Counted from the first letter of the stretch, positions 35,530 to 45,400 are shown. The stretch is 64,000 nt of DNA from Chitinophagaceae bacterium (GCA_019638615.1 JAHBTL010000028.1:35137-99136), one strand, 5' to 3'. A program made the numbers and translations. Notes: generated by a model not told the origin, from the sequence alone.

Positions 35530-35721
35530 CCCTGGTACGTGGGACACGTACCAGGGCGACCGACCAAAAAGGTCGTCATTGCGAGTGAAGTGAAGCAATC
35601 TCAAATACTTAAACCGTTATCGTTCAGTGAGATTGCTTCGGTTATTCCTCCCTCGCAAAGACGTTCAACGACCTTTTTGGTCAGCCCCGGCGATCGCCCC
35701 GGCACGTGTCCCACGTGCCGG
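35530..35721. repeat. Composite inverted-repeat element (MITE-like)
   Basis: This 192-base unit is almost one large palindrome. Outermost are two hairpins that are the same sequence in opposite orientation (35530-35556, CCCTGGTACGTG-GGA-..., and 35699-35721). Inside are ACCAAAAAGGTCGT (35563-35576) and its exact complement (35668-35681), then CGTCATTGCGAG against CTCGCAAAGACG, then GAAGCAATCTCA (35592-35603) against TGAGATTGCTTC (35628-35639). It lies between two minus-strand genes. The 19 bases ACGACCTTTTTGGTCAGCC also occur at 59928-59946. Confidence 0.75.
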
Positions 35722-35742
35722 AAAGATAGAGTTGCTGTTACA

Positions 35743-38700
35743 CTATTCTTCATACCTCAATAATTCAAAATCATTCATTAACCCGTAATCGTAGGTATCA
35801 TAAGCGCTGCCGGATGGATAGGATTTTATATTCCACCAATGATGCGGACCTACCATTCCGGGCCTGGGCTTGTTATGATGCGGGCCTAACAGGTTTTTCA
35901 GGCTGCCGATCACTTCCACTTCCACACGGTTGGTTCCTTTCTTCAGGTATTTTGTAACGTCCAGGGTGTTAGGCTCCGAAAATATAATACCCGCGTCATG
36001 CCCGTTCACTTTAACCGAGGCTACCGTTCCCTTCCAGTCTCCCAGCTGAAGCTCAAAACGGTTACCGGTTTTTTCGAGATTGAAATTTTTAACATACCTG
36101 ATGCCGAAGCCATACAATGGTAATCCCTGCTCCTTCCAGCTGCCGGGTTGTAACAGTTTGGATGCTACGATCTGCCATCCTTTGTCTGCCGGCTGCAGGT
36201 TAAAATCGCCCAGGATGTATACCGGCTCAATTTCGGCAAATACGCTCATAGGGTTGACTGCAACGGACAGGGTATTGTCGCCGGGTTTTAAATAGGAGCC
36301 GATCTGCAGCACTGCAAACGAGCGGTCTAACCACCATTTTCCTGCAACGGGCTTAACCGTTTTACCATTCACTTTAATTTCCTTCCACAGGTTCCCCTGC
36401 TCTATAACAGCGCGGAATTTCCTGAAGTCTGCCTGCTGATTGATCGTGAAATGATAGGTAGCTGTAAACCCTGTTCCGGTCGAAAACGTATCTCTTGCAA
36501 CAATATGATCTTTGAATTGTACCTGGTGGTTCCAGGGATTCCTGTTAAAGCCATAATGCGTAAATACCGCCCTGGACGCGGCGCCCACATGCGTATCTTT
36601 GAACAGGCTGTCACCTAGCTGCAGGTCGCAGAAATCGATCATCAGCGTATTTTCCGCGGGACGTATAGCTTGAACGGCCGTTCCTTTAACAGCCGATTTA
36701 TTGGCGGTGGCAGCATAGCTCTTCAGTCCCTGTTGTTTTTTATCAGCAATAAAAAGCAGCAGGCTGCCGGCCGGCGGAACGGTAAACTGCACCGATATTT
36801 TATCGCCCTGCTCCTGTTCGGGATAATCTGCTATTTGTCCTGTGGCAGCATCTAACAGCAGAGCATCTTTCCCTTTTATCTTTACAATTCCTTTTGCAGG
36901 TGATGCCATGCTGGCATTCGTCAGAAAAAGGATCTGTCCGTCGTTCATCGTCCTGCGATGGTGATACAGATCGCCACCTATAGCAGTCCCTCCCTCTCCG
37001 CTGATCTGAAAATCATCCTGCCTGAACTGCTGCTCTATAACAGCCGGATCAAGCGCTGTAAACTGCCGGATGTGATCATTAGGCTCATTAAAATACTGCA
37101 ACTCATTTTTCAACTCACCATCTATCCGCTGCAATTGGTCGAACAACAGCACTTTTCCTCCCGCGGCCGCGTATGCTTTCAACAGCTCGTACGTAGCCTT
37201 ATCAATACTTTCCATTCCCCGCGGTATCACTACGGTAGTATACGCCCTTTCACCCACTATCAATTTTTTTCCTTCCGTTTTTCCATGATCGAGTATAATA
37301 TTTTCGCAACCTAAATCGTATTCTACCTGCGCTTTTTCAAGCGTGGTAATGAATTGCTGGAAACGGTTGCCGATAGCCCGTAGCCCCTCATGTTTTTTTC
37401 CGGGGGCTACATACATCCACGCGGAGCTTGTAGGCTCAATGATCAAAATATTGTTCTGCTGTTTGCCCTGCGACAACACGAACGATAACCGTGTGCAATA
37501 TTCGTTCAGAGCTTTGTAATAAGGCCACCAGGGTGTATGATAAGAGAAACTCTGCGGGTAATCGTATTTTCTTGCTCCCGTAAGCGTCATCATAGAAAGA
37601 TGCTGGTTTAAGAAATTAACCCCCAGCACATATTGCCAGTCGCCCAGGCGCTTCATATCCTTAAAGGTAAGCTCCCATCCGCCGCCGCCATAGGTTTCAC
37701 TAAGTGTTCTTTGCTTTCCCAACTGGTTAGCCACACTCGACAATTCCTTTACCGAACGGATATTCCCGAACTGCGCGTTGGGACTTACTTCGTCAAACTG
37801 GTTGAACAACATATCAATGCCCGGTTGCTGGTGCCAGGCGTACATGGCCATATTATCGGGACCTTCTCCCGGGTCGGGCCATCCATGCTCCCAGTAATGA
37901 CCGGTCCACCTCAGGTTATGCTTTTCTGTATACGCATGCATGGGCTTCGACCAGCGGTCAATAAATAGCTGCAAAAGGGTTTGCTGGTAATTATGTCTTA
38001 TTTTTTTCCAGTCGCCTGTTTCTTCAAAAAGAGAAGGCAGGTGAGGCCGGAGGTCGTAGCCCCACTTTTGTTGAAAGGCGCTGAAGAGATCAGGGGTCCA
38101 GCGTATATTGCCTGCTCCACGCGAAGGAATGCTGGGCTCGTCCGAGAACAAGCCGGGAATGGTTTTCCCGAATTCATTGCCCGCGATCTTTTCGTATCCC
38201 TTCATCGTTACATCAAGAAACTTCTCCGTTACGCCTTTAACCATCAGGTCAACATAAGGAAACTCCGGCGGACCTACAGTACCTTCCTGCTTCTGGTAAA
38301 ACGCTTTTTTAAACAGGTAATACTTCCCGGGCTTGTTTTTTTCCGCATCCAGGCTGCCGCTGATATCAACGAAGCGTCCATTGTCTTCTTTCAGTGCAAT
38401 ATAAATATCCTCTGTTTGCGCAGGCAGCATATCCGCCTTCATCATATGCAGCATCTGCCCCTGGTTGTACGATTCCGGCAGCTCGTCGGGCACATACCCG
38501 CCTGCAAAACCGGAGGGATAAGAATTTTCATCGTATATCCACACATCCAGTCCCAGGGCTTTTCCTTTTTGTATCGTGTATTGATACAGATCGAACCAGT
38601 CGGGAGATAAATATTCGGTAATAAGCCCCGGCCGCGGATGTACCATTATACCGCCAAATGCATTTTGTTTAAACTCCAGCATCATGGAGTCGATAATGGC

Positions 38701-38880
38701 TTTGGTTACTTTGGTATGCCACACCCATAAGGGCGCGCTGCCGTATGCTTTGCCGGGAGATGCAAACTGGCTTTTCAGACTTTGCAGGGAACCGCTGTTG
38801 CCTGTTTGTAAAAAAACGCGGTGGGGTAAAAACAGCAATGTGGCAAGAAATATACCTGTAACCGATAAAAACTTAAGCAT
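35743..38880 (-). CDS. GH106-like alpha-L-rhamnosidase family enzyme
   Basis: This is a 1045-residue exported protein with a signal peptide (about 1-25). The N-terminal catalytic region shows the (beta/alpha)8 features of GH106-like enzymes: GSAPLWVWHTKVTKAIIDSM, FGGIMVHPRPGLITEYLS, DVWIYDENSYPSGFAGGYV, and a later PGLFSDEPSIPS with acidic residues that may be catalytic. C-terminal beta-sandwich domains follow (GDNTLSVAVNP; VASVKVNGHDAGIIFSEPNT). It is not closely similar to the GH106 at 27959, so it may belong to another subgroup. It is the first gene of the minus-strand cluster and faces the AraC regulator. Confidence 0.7.
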   Translation of the reverse strand: MLKFLSVTGIFLATLLFLPHRVFLQTGNSGSLQSLKSQFASPGKAYGSAPLWVWHTKVTKAIIDSMMLEFKQNAFGGIMVHPRPGLITEYLSPDWFDLYQYTIQKGKALGLDVWIYDENSYPSGFAGGYVPDELPESYNQGQMLHMMKADMLPAQTEDIYIALKEDNGRFVDISGSLDAEKNKPGKYYLFKKAFYQKQEGTVGPPEFPYVDLMVKGVTEKFLDVTMKGYEKIAGNEFGKTIPGLFSDEPSIPSRGAGNIRWTPDLFSAFQQKWGYDLRPHLPSLFEETGDWKKIRHNYQQTLLQLFIDRWSKPMHAYTEKHNLRWTGHYWEHGWPDPGEGPDNMAMYAWHQQPGIDMLFNQFDEVSPNAQFGNIRSVKELSSVANQLGKQRTLSETYGGGGWELTFKDMKRLGDWQYVLGVNFLNQHLSMMTLTGARKYDYPQSFSYHTPWWPYYKALNEYCTRLSFVLSQGKQQNNILIIEPTSSAWMYVAPGKKHEGLRAIGNRFQQFITTLEKAQVEYDLGCENIILDHGKTEGKKLIVGERAYTTVVIPRGMESIDKATYELLKAYAAAGGKVLLFDQLQRIDGELKNELQYFNEPNDHIRQFTALDPAVIEQQFRQDDFQISGEGGTAIGGDLYHHRRTMNDGQILFLTNASMASPAKGIVKIKGKDALLLDAATGQIADYPEQEQGDKISVQFTVPPAGSLLLFIADKKQQGLKSYAATANKSAVKGTAVQAIRPAENTLMIDFCDLQLGDSLFKDTHVGAASRAVFTHYGFNRNPWNHQVQFKDHIVARDTFSTGTGFTATYHFTINQQADFRKFRAVIEQGNLWKEIKVNGKTVKPVAGKWWLDRSFAVLQIGSYLKPGDNTLSVAVNPMSVFAEIEPVYILGDFNLQPADKGWQIVASKLLQPGSWKEQGLPLYGFGIRYVKNFNLEKTGNRFELQLGDWKGTVASVKVNGHDAGIIFSEPNTLDVTKYLKKGTNRVEVEVIGSLKNLLGPHHNKPRPGMVGPHHWWNIKSYPSGSAYDTYDYGLMNDFELLRYEE

Positions 38881-39032
38881 AGCATCGTATTTTAAAGCAG
38901 ATATAAAATCGTTAATTTAATCCCATCAACACCCAACCTGGCGCAATAGGAATGTTTTCACAGAGGAGTTGAACTGAAGCGATTTTTTTTCCTGTATGAA
39001 AGTATCATGAAAAACATGAAAGAAAATATACT

Positions 39033-39064
39033 ATTTGATATTTCGGATACAAATCCTGATATTT
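39033..39064. promoter_or_regulatory. Candidate AraC operator, copy 1
   Basis: ATTTGATATTTCGGATACAA, then ATCCTGATATTT, matches the second copy at 39142-39173 at about 28 of 32 positions. It lies about 150 bases before the GH106-like gene on the minus strand. Confidence 0.6.
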
Positions 39065-39141
39065 TGAATTGGTTTTAACAGCCCCTGCCGGGATGAATAA
39101 AAAAGGAAACATTCCGCAGGGCAGGATGAATGAGATACACA

Positions 39142-39173
39142 ATTTGATATTTCAGATATACATCCTGATATAT
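39142..39173. promoter_or_regulatory. Candidate AraC operator, copy 2
   Basis: ATTTGATATTTCAGATATAC, then ATCCTGATATAT, is a direct repeat of copy 1, 109 bases further on. It ends 14 bases before the AraC start codon, so it likely overlaps the regulator's own promoter. Confidence 0.6.
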
Positions 39174-39187
39174 AATTATTCGAGCAT

Positions 39188-40084
39188 ATGACCAACTACT
39201 ACAAATACCTGCCCACCAGCGATGAAGATGAAAGCTGGGGATTGCATGTCCTGAATACGGGTTGTAACAGGATCGTAAAACATGAAATCTATCCTTCCGT
39301 GCAACATCCTTCGCACCATTATTTTACATGGAGCAAAGGAAGGATCCTCGATGAATTCCAGGTAATTTACATTGCCAAAGGAGAAGGTATTTTTGAATCG
39401 GCAAGCTGCAGAAAAAGCATCATAAAAGAAGGAACCATATTGCTGTTGTTCCCGGGTGAGTGGCATCGTTTTAAGCCCAATGAAAAAACAGGCTGGGATG
39501 AATACTGGGTAGGTTTTAAAGGCCCTATTATGGATAACCTGGTGCAGCAGAAATTTTTCAGCCGGCGCAAAGCCGTATTGCACATTGGCATTCATGAGGG
39601 CATTATCAACTCCATGCTGGAGATCATTGAAAAAACAAGGAATGAAAAAACAGGCTACCAGCCGCTGGTGGCAGGCATAGTGATGCACCTGCTCGGGCAA
39701 ATCCACACGCTCGTGCGGCAAAGTAATTTTAAAGCAGAAGATATTACCGAATCTATTATCAACAAAGCAAGGATCATTTTCAGAACCAATATTGAACAGG
39801 ATATCAGCATTGAAAAAGTAGCGGAAGAACTGAATGTAAGCTATGCCTGGTTCCGCAAAGCTTTTAAAGCATATTCGGGTATAGCCCCCCACCAATATAT
39901 TTTACAATTGAAAATTGAAAAAGCAAAAACACTTTTAGCGGATCCTTCCATACAGGTAAAGGAAATTTCTTTCAGCCTGAATTTTAAGTCCACGTTTTAT
40001 TTTTCAAAACTATTCAAAGAAAAGACCGGCAACTCACCCGCGGAGTTCAGAAAAAAAATGGAGCGAAAAAAGAAAACGCTTTAA
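39188..40084 (+). CDS. AraC family transcriptional regulator
   Basis: This is a 298-residue regulator. Residues 30-160 form an AraC-type cupin sugar-binding domain (VIYIAKGEGIFESASC, LLLFPGEWHRFKPNEKTGWD). Residues 200-298 hold the two helix-turn-helix motifs (DISIEKVAEELNVSYAWFRK and VKEISFSLNFKSTFYFSKLF). It is divergent from the rhamnosidase cluster, and two 32-base direct repeats lie in the 307-base gap, the classic layout for control of a sugar cluster and of itself. A role as activator that responds to rhamnose or an oligomer is inferred. Confidence 0.9.
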   Translation: MTNYYKYLPTSDEDESWGLHVLNTGCNRIVKHEIYPSVQHPSHHYFTWSKGRILDEFQVIYIAKGEGIFESASCRKSIIKEGTILLLFPGEWHRFKPNEKTGWDEYWVGFKGPIMDNLVQQKFFSRRKAVLHIGIHEGIINSMLEIIEKTRNEKTGYQPLVAGIVMHLLGQIHTLVRQSNFKAEDITESIINKARIIFRTNIEQDISIEKVAEELNVSYAWFRKAFKAYSGIAPHQYILQLKIEKAKTLLADPSIQVKEISFSLNFKSTFYFSKLFKEKTGNSPAEFRKKMERKKKTL

Positions 40085-40187
40085 CCCGGCTGTATAGCAA
40101 AGTGGATCATTTTTGGGACGCTTTCTACAGGATGGTACAGGATGAACCGGCTGTCTTCACCAATTATCTTCCTCAACAGTAATGAAT

Positions 40188-40224
40188 TTTACCGGTAATT
40201 ACCTGACTTCAGGCAACCGGTAAA
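40188..40224. promoter_or_regulatory. Nested stem-loop after the AraC gene
   Basis: TTTACCGG (40188-40195) pairs with CCGGTAAA (40217-40224), and inside it CCTGA pairs with TCAGG (40202-40213). A T-run does not follow, so it is a weak terminator at best. The gap 40085-40498 otherwise holds the AT tract and the SusC leader. Confidence 0.4.
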
Positions 40225-40330
40225 GTAAAACGAAAACTGCCATATGAGAAAGGGTTCGACAGGCATACTGATGGTAGCATTGTACCATTATTATCTTACA
40301 CACAGCTTCTGCTGCCTGGCGGCCGGCGCA

Positions 40331-40354
40331 ATATATATATATATATATATATAT
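40331..40354. repeat. (AT)12 dinucleotide tract upstream of susC
   Basis: Twelve perfect AT units end 144 bases before the susC ATG. A possible promoter (TTTTG at 40388-40392 and TACTTTTC at 40409-40416) lies 35 bases downstream of the tract. Such tracts change length by slippage and could shift promoter spacing or upstream binding sites. Confidence 0.75.
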
Positions 40355-40498
40355 CTGATTATCAATCAAATACGCTTCTTTTTCCGATTTTGCACCATCC
40401 GGCAGGATTACTTTTCCTCTGTCAGGCTTTATGTATACTGCCCGGTTTATTTACGGGCTCTATTTTTCTACAGATTTCTAAACATCAAAACAACTTTT

Positions 40499-43400
40499 AT
40501 GATCAAAAAGGGTTATGCCACCTTTACAGGAGGTAGGCACATCATGGCTTTTTTAATAGCTGTACTTTGCAGTGCGGCTGTCTATGCCCAGCAAAACCTT
40601 ACCGTTACAGGTAAAGTAGTAGCTGCTTCGAACGGTTCGCCTATAGCCGGCGCTACGGTAAGCGTAAAAGGTACTACTTCCGGTACAACAACGGATGAAA
40701 ACGGTAATTTTTCCATTGCTGCAAGGTCGGGCGCCACACTTGTTTTCAGCTTTGTTGGTTTCCAGGAATCGGAAACCGTTGTTAACCGCAGTACCAACCT
40801 TACCATACAGCTTACTGCGACAGGAAAGGGCCTCGACGAGGTAGTTGTGATAGGGTATGGTTCCAAACGCAAAAGAGATATTACTGCAGCGGTGTCTACC
40901 ATTAGCCTGGACGATGTAGGCGAACTTCCATCGCGCAATGTTACACAAATGATACAGGGTCAGGCGCCGGGTGTGGTGGCTACCCAAAGAAATGGCACTC
41001 CCGGAGCCGAGTTTGAAGTAAGGATCAGGGGCGTAGGTTCTTTGGGCGCGGGAAGCAATCCATTGTATGTAATTGATGGATTTGCGGTAGGAACAAGTGT
41101 AGGTCAGAACCTGAATCCAAATGATATTCAGAGCATTTCTGTGCTTAAAGACGCGGCAGCTACGGCAATATATGGTGCCCGCGGTTCCAATGGAGTGGTA
41201 TTAATAACAACAAAATCTGCTAAAGCAGGGCAATCAAACCTGAATGTATCTATAGACTACGGTATTCAAAACGTACCCAAGTCACGGAGAATCACTGTTC
41301 TGAATGGACCTGAGTTTGCACAATTTTTAAAAGATGTATACAGCGATAAGATCAGGTTGTTTGAAAACAGGGAGCCTTCTATTGATGAAATTCCTGAAGG
41401 ATATCGCTATCCTGAGCAAACAAAGTATTCCACCAATTGGTTTAATGAGATATTACATAACAATGCCCCCTATACTGATGTTAACGTGACACTTTCTTCA
41501 GGTAAAGGTGATGCTAATTCCCTCTTATCACTCGGTTACTACAAAGAAGATGGCGCACTGAAAAAAACAGGATATGATCGCTTTTCTGCCCGCACTAATA
41601 TTTCGGGTAAGATCAGGGACTTTATCACTCTTGGTTTGAACGTAAATGGAAGTTATACAAGGCAGGATGTGGGTGCAACAGATGGGCGTGATGCCATTGT
41701 TGGATCAAGCTATCTTATTGATCCCCGCGAACCCGCTTACGATGAAGATGGCAAAATGAGACCATATGTCGGAGGTAAGGATGGAGTATTCGCTTACCCA
41801 AGCCCGCTTTTTTTATTGTATAATTATAAAAGGCACAGAGACATCGCCGATGTATTGTCAAACGCCTATGTTGAACTGGCAATATTAAAAAATCTAAAAT
41901 TCCGTTCTTCGGTAAATATTCGTCTTAATTATAACACTTACAGAGAATATAAGCCTTCTACAATAGGAAGAGGACTTGCTACCGGAACAACAGGCGCGCC
42001 GCCACAAATTGCAACCGCTTCCGAATCGAATGAACGCTTACTCAATTATTCGACCGACCAGTTGTTAACATATACCCCTAATATCGGCGATGATCACAAG
42101 TTAGATCTTCTTGCCGGCTTCACAGCCCAGGAAGAAGCAGTCAGAGCACTTTCTGGCTCTGCCAATACCTTCCCAGACGATCTTACGCCCTTTCTGGGTT
42201 CCGGGGCTATCAGGTCTTCCGGATCTTCTGAATACGGATGGAGCCTGCTCGCTTATATCGCCCGCGCAAGCTATTCGTTCAGGGATAAATACTTGCTTTC
42301 TGCTTCTTTCAGGCGAGAAGGCAGCTCAAGATTTGGAGCACAAAATAAGTACGGAGATTTCCCTTCAGCTTCTATCGGCTGGAGGATCAGCGGAGAAGAT
42401 TTTATGGCTGGCGTTAGTTGGTTAAATGACCTGAAGATCAGAGCAAGCTATGGTAAAACAGGCAATAACGACATTGGTAACTATAGTAGCCTCTCTTTCC
42501 TCCAGGCGAATAATTACATACTTAATAACAGTTTCGCCCCTGGCGTAGTTGTCAGCGCATTTGCCAATTCAGCGTTACAATGGGAAAAATCAGACCAGAT
42601 GAACATAGGCCTGGACATGTCGGTGTTTAATAATAAACTGACACTTACCGCAGAATATTATAACAAGCTCACCAATGACATGTTGTTACCTGTTACAATC
42701 CCGGCAATTTCCGGTTTCACATCCAGCCTTACCAATATCGGACAGGTTAGAAACCGTGGTGTTGAGCTGGCATTAAATTATAGTGAAAATGTAGGTAAGC
42801 TGAACATAAGAACCAATTTCAATATTGCATTCAACAGGAGCAGGGTAATGGAAATTAACGGACCCAACAATATACTTTGGTATGGAAGCTTCTACGGCGG
42901 CTACAATGTTCAGAAGGTAGGAAGACCCATCGGTATGATCTATGGCTACGATAAGATCGGCATCTTTAATACACAGGATGAAATTGACCGTTCTCCCAAG
43001 CAGGATGGTGTAATACCGGGCGGCATGAAGTTCCGCGATGCGGATGGTAATGGCGAAATTACTTATGATACCAAAGACATGGTAGAAATAGGCAACCCTA
43101 ATCCTAAGTTTACATGGGGCTTTAATGTGGATATGGACTACAAACGTTTTGACCTGAACATATTGTTTATGGGTGCACAGGGATTTGATGTATACAGGAA
43201 TATTGAAGCATCTACCATGAACATGGATGGTGTATTTAATGTACTGGACAAAGCAAAAGATCGCTGGAGATCAGCCGAGAATCCCGGAAAAAATCCTAAC
43301 GATGTGCATGCACAGGGAGGCACCAGCTACTTTAAATGGTCGCGCGAAAGCAGCAACCGTTATGTATACGATGCCAGCTACGGATGGATCAAGAATGTTA

Positions 43401-43600
43401 CACTTGGGTATACTCTGCCTAAAATGAAATACTTCAACAGCATAAGAGTGTTTGTAGGTGTTAACAATCTTTTTATGATAACCAACTATCCGGGCAACAA
43501 TCCTGATGTAAGCCAGAGAGGAAGTACACAGGCCGGTAATGACGATGAAGCGTACCCGGTTCCAAGAACTTTCGCGATAGGTGCCAAATTTAACTTTTAA
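40499..43600 (+). CDS. SusC/RagA-type TonB-dependent outer-membrane transporter (no STN)
   Basis: This is a 1033-residue transporter. After a signal peptide (about 1-37, ending VYAQ) it has a carboxypeptidase-like beta domain (NLTVTGKVVAASNGSPIAGA), a plug domain (DEVVVIGYGSKRKRDITAAV, and the NGVVLITTKSA motif) and a long beta barrel ending GAKFNF, with a terminal Phe. There is no STN domain, so it is not expected to signal to an anti-sigma factor. The ATG at 40499 is chosen; the open frame upstream to 40244 translates the AT tract (IYIYIYIY) and is not a signal peptide. It should import glycan oligomers with its SusD partner 11 bases downstream. Confidence 0.93.
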   Translation: MIKKGYATFTGGRHIMAFLIAVLCSAAVYAQQNLTVTGKVVAASNGSPIAGATVSVKGTTSGTTTDENGNFSIAARSGATLVFSFVGFQESETVVNRSTNLTIQLTATGKGLDEVVVIGYGSKRKRDITAAVSTISLDDVGELPSRNVTQMIQGQAPGVVATQRNGTPGAEFEVRIRGVGSLGAGSNPLYVIDGFAVGTSVGQNLNPNDIQSISVLKDAAATAIYGARGSNGVVLITTKSAKAGQSNLNVSIDYGIQNVPKSRRITVLNGPEFAQFLKDVYSDKIRLFENREPSIDEIPEGYRYPEQTKYSTNWFNEILHNNAPYTDVNVTLSSGKGDANSLLSLGYYKEDGALKKTGYDRFSARTNISGKIRDFITLGLNVNGSYTRQDVGATDGRDAIVGSSYLIDPREPAYDEDGKMRPYVGGKDGVFAYPSPLFLLYNYKRHRDIADVLSNAYVELAILKNLKFRSSVNIRLNYNTYREYKPSTIGRGLATGTTGAPPQIATASESNERLLNYSTDQLLTYTPNIGDDHKLDLLAGFTAQEEAVRALSGSANTFPDDLTPFLGSGAIRSSGSSEYGWSLLAYIARASYSFRDKYLLSASFRREGSSRFGAQNKYGDFPSASIGWRISGEDFMAGVSWLNDLKIRASYGKTGNNDIGNYSSLSFLQANNYILNNSFAPGVVVSAFANSALQWEKSDQMNIGLDMSVFNNKLTLTAEYYNKLTNDMLLPVTIPAISGFTSSLTNIGQVRNRGVELALNYSENVGKLNIRTNFNIAFNRSRVMEINGPNNILWYGSFYGGYNVQKVGRPIGMIYGYDKIGIFNTQDEIDRSPKQDGVIPGGMKFRDADGNGEITYDTKDMVEIGNPNPKFTWGFNVDMDYKRFDLNILFMGAQGFDVYRNIEASTMNMDGVFNVLDKAKDRWRSAENPGKNPNDVHAQGGTSYFKWSRESSNRYVYDASYGWIKNVTLGYTLPKMKYFNSIRVFVGVNNLFMITNYPGNNPDVSQRGSTQAGNDDEAYPVPRTFAIGAKFNF

Positions 43601-43611
43601 AGCTACTTCAC

Positions 43612-45120
43612 ATGAAATATACAATTGCGATTATTAATTTAGCTTTTTGCCTTTTTCTTACTTCCTGTAAGAAAGGATTGCTTGATAAAACCGATCCAAC
43701 AAGAATTGGTACAGGAGTGTTTTACCAGGACGTGGCCCAGGTGAACAGAGCCATAAATGGGATTTATGGTCAATTACAGGGAATTACCAACGTAAATTAC
43801 ATATTCAAAGAAATGGTGTCTGATAATACCACGATAGATTTAAATCCATCTGATCGTGGTGGCGCTGCCGGTTGGGAAGCTTTTGAATATTCCACTGTAA
43901 ATTCCGGTAATGGAGAAATAACCAATCTGTGGGTTAGATATTACCAGGCCATGTACAATATCAATCTAACTTTAGAAAAACTGGCGGCATCTTCCATAGA
44001 TGATGCTGCAAAAAAGCCACTTGATAGTGAACTGAAATTTTTGAGAGGATTCTTGTACTTCGACATGGTGCGTTATTTTGGAAATGTGGTAATTGTTACC
44101 AATACATTTAAATCGCCGGCTGAAGCTTATGAGTTATTGCGAAGCACTTCAACCGATGAAGTATACGCCCAGATAGAAACTGATCTTAAAGCAGCGATAG
44201 ACGGGCTGCCTTCAAAGGCAAATCAGGCAGCGGCATTAAAAGGCAGGGCCACAAAAGGTGCGGCGCAGGCTACATTGGGAGAAATGTATCTTACCCTGAA
44301 GAAATACCCCGAAGCGGTTAATACGTTAAAAGATTTATTAACCCAGGGGTATAGCCTTATGCCAACCTACGCGGATGTTTTTGACATTAACCAAAAGAAC
44401 AATGCCGAGTCCGTTTTTGAGATCCAATACCAGGGCGACAATGACCTGGGCGAAAACAGCAATTTCATGTACGTATTTGCACCCCGTACATCCGGTAACG
44501 TAATTGTAGGTTTTGCCGGGCAGGGCTTAGGTGGCCGTAATATACCAACCAATAATATGATCGCCGCTTACGAGGCCGGTGATCTGCGTAAGGATGTTTC
44601 CTTAAAAACCGGCTTTACAAAAGATGGTGTGTTTTATCCCATTCCCTATGTAAACAAATACAATCATCCCCATACCATTCCCGGCCGTACCAATGATAAC
44701 TGGCCCATTTACAGGTATGCGGATGTATTGCTGATGCTGGCGGAAGCGATCAATGAAGCTACCGGTCCTTCATCAGAGACGGAAGGCTATCTTAACCAGG
44801 TACGCGCAAGAGCAGGGCTTACAGCAAAAACAGGATTAAGCAAAGATGATTTCAGAACAGCGGTGCTAAAAGAAAGAAGAGTGGAGCTGGCATTTGAGAA
44901 CCATCGCTGGTTTGATCTGAAGAGAACAATGACACCCGAGCAACTGGCGGCATTCATGAACGCGCATGGAGCGGAAGAAAAAGCCCATCCTACTGTAGAC
45001 AGGGGTGGCGTTGCATTTAATCAATTGGATTACGTGTATGAAGCCAAAGAAGCTATTTTCCCGGTACCGGCATCTGAGATATTAGTAAACAGTAAATTAA
45101 CGCAGAACGACGGCTATTAA
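43612..45120 (+). CDS. SusD/RagB-type glycan-binding lipoprotein
   Basis: This is a 502-residue protein with a lipobox (FLTS then Cys19). The SusD fold is recognised from the N-terminal RIGTGVFYQDVAQVNRAING, the LKFLRGFLYFDMVRYFGNV motif and the C-terminal VRARAGL, ERRVELAFENHRWFDLKR and the ending SKLTQNDGY. SusD proteins sit outside the cell as lids over SusC and hold oligosaccharides. It forms a pair with the SusC gene directly before it. A strong terminator at 45139-45177 ends this operon. Confidence 0.93.
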   Translation: MKYTIAIINLAFCLFLTSCKKGLLDKTDPTRIGTGVFYQDVAQVNRAINGIYGQLQGITNVNYIFKEMVSDNTTIDLNPSDRGGAAGWEAFEYSTVNSGNGEITNLWVRYYQAMYNINLTLEKLAASSIDDAAKKPLDSELKFLRGFLYFDMVRYFGNVVIVTNTFKSPAEAYELLRSTSTDEVYAQIETDLKAAIDGLPSKANQAAALKGRATKGAAQATLGEMYLTLKKYPEAVNTLKDLLTQGYSLMPTYADVFDINQKNNAESVFEIQYQGDNDLGENSNFMYVFAPRTSGNVIVGFAGQGLGGRNIPTNNMIAAYEAGDLRKDVSLKTGFTKDGVFYPIPYVNKYNHPHTIPGRTNDNWPIYRYADVLLMLAEAINEATGPSSETEGYLNQVRARAGLTAKTGLSKDDFRTAVLKERRVELAFENHRWFDLKRTMTPEQLAAFMNAHGAEEKAHPTVDRGGVAFNQLDYVYEAKEAIFPVPASEILVNSKLTQNDGY

Positions 45121-45138
45121 CAATAGCATTTACTACAT

Positions 45139-45177
45139 AAAACAGCCGCTTCAAAATGAAGCGGCTGTTTTATTTTG
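45139..45177 (+). terminator. Rho-independent terminator of the first susCD pair
   Basis: Perfect 15-base arms (AAAACAGCCGCTTCA and its complement, 45139-45153 and 45157-45171) enclose three bases and are followed by TTTTATTTT-like sequence. It lies 19 bases after the susD stop. Confidence 0.85.
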
Positions 45178-45189
45178 CCTGCTCCCCGA

Positions 45190-45400
45190 CAGAGCCGGCA
45201 TGGCCAGGTAACTATTTTTTCGATCAGGCATTTTCGTGCGTCGCCGGAGACGATAAGAAATACGGTACGAATTTTCCTACTGCGGACTGTTTCACCCACC
45301 GCGAACCTCGTTTTGGTTCAGAATGATTGTAACGGCGGGATCGCAGAGACTATGGTGTCACGCCGACCGGCAAATTTGCATGATGCGAAAAGTTGAACTT
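45190..45400. repeat. Repeat-like gap between susD and the sigma gene
   Basis: The words CAGGCA-TTTCGTGCGTCGCCGG-GAC match, with drift, GGCAATTCGTGCATCGCCGG at 54136-54160 after the second sus operon. No gene is supported here. Confidence 0.45.

Noticed and set aside
40244-40498. N-terminal extension of SusC
   Set aside because: It translates the AT tract as repeated Ile-Tyr, has no signal peptide character, and the ATG at 40499 gives a normal leader.
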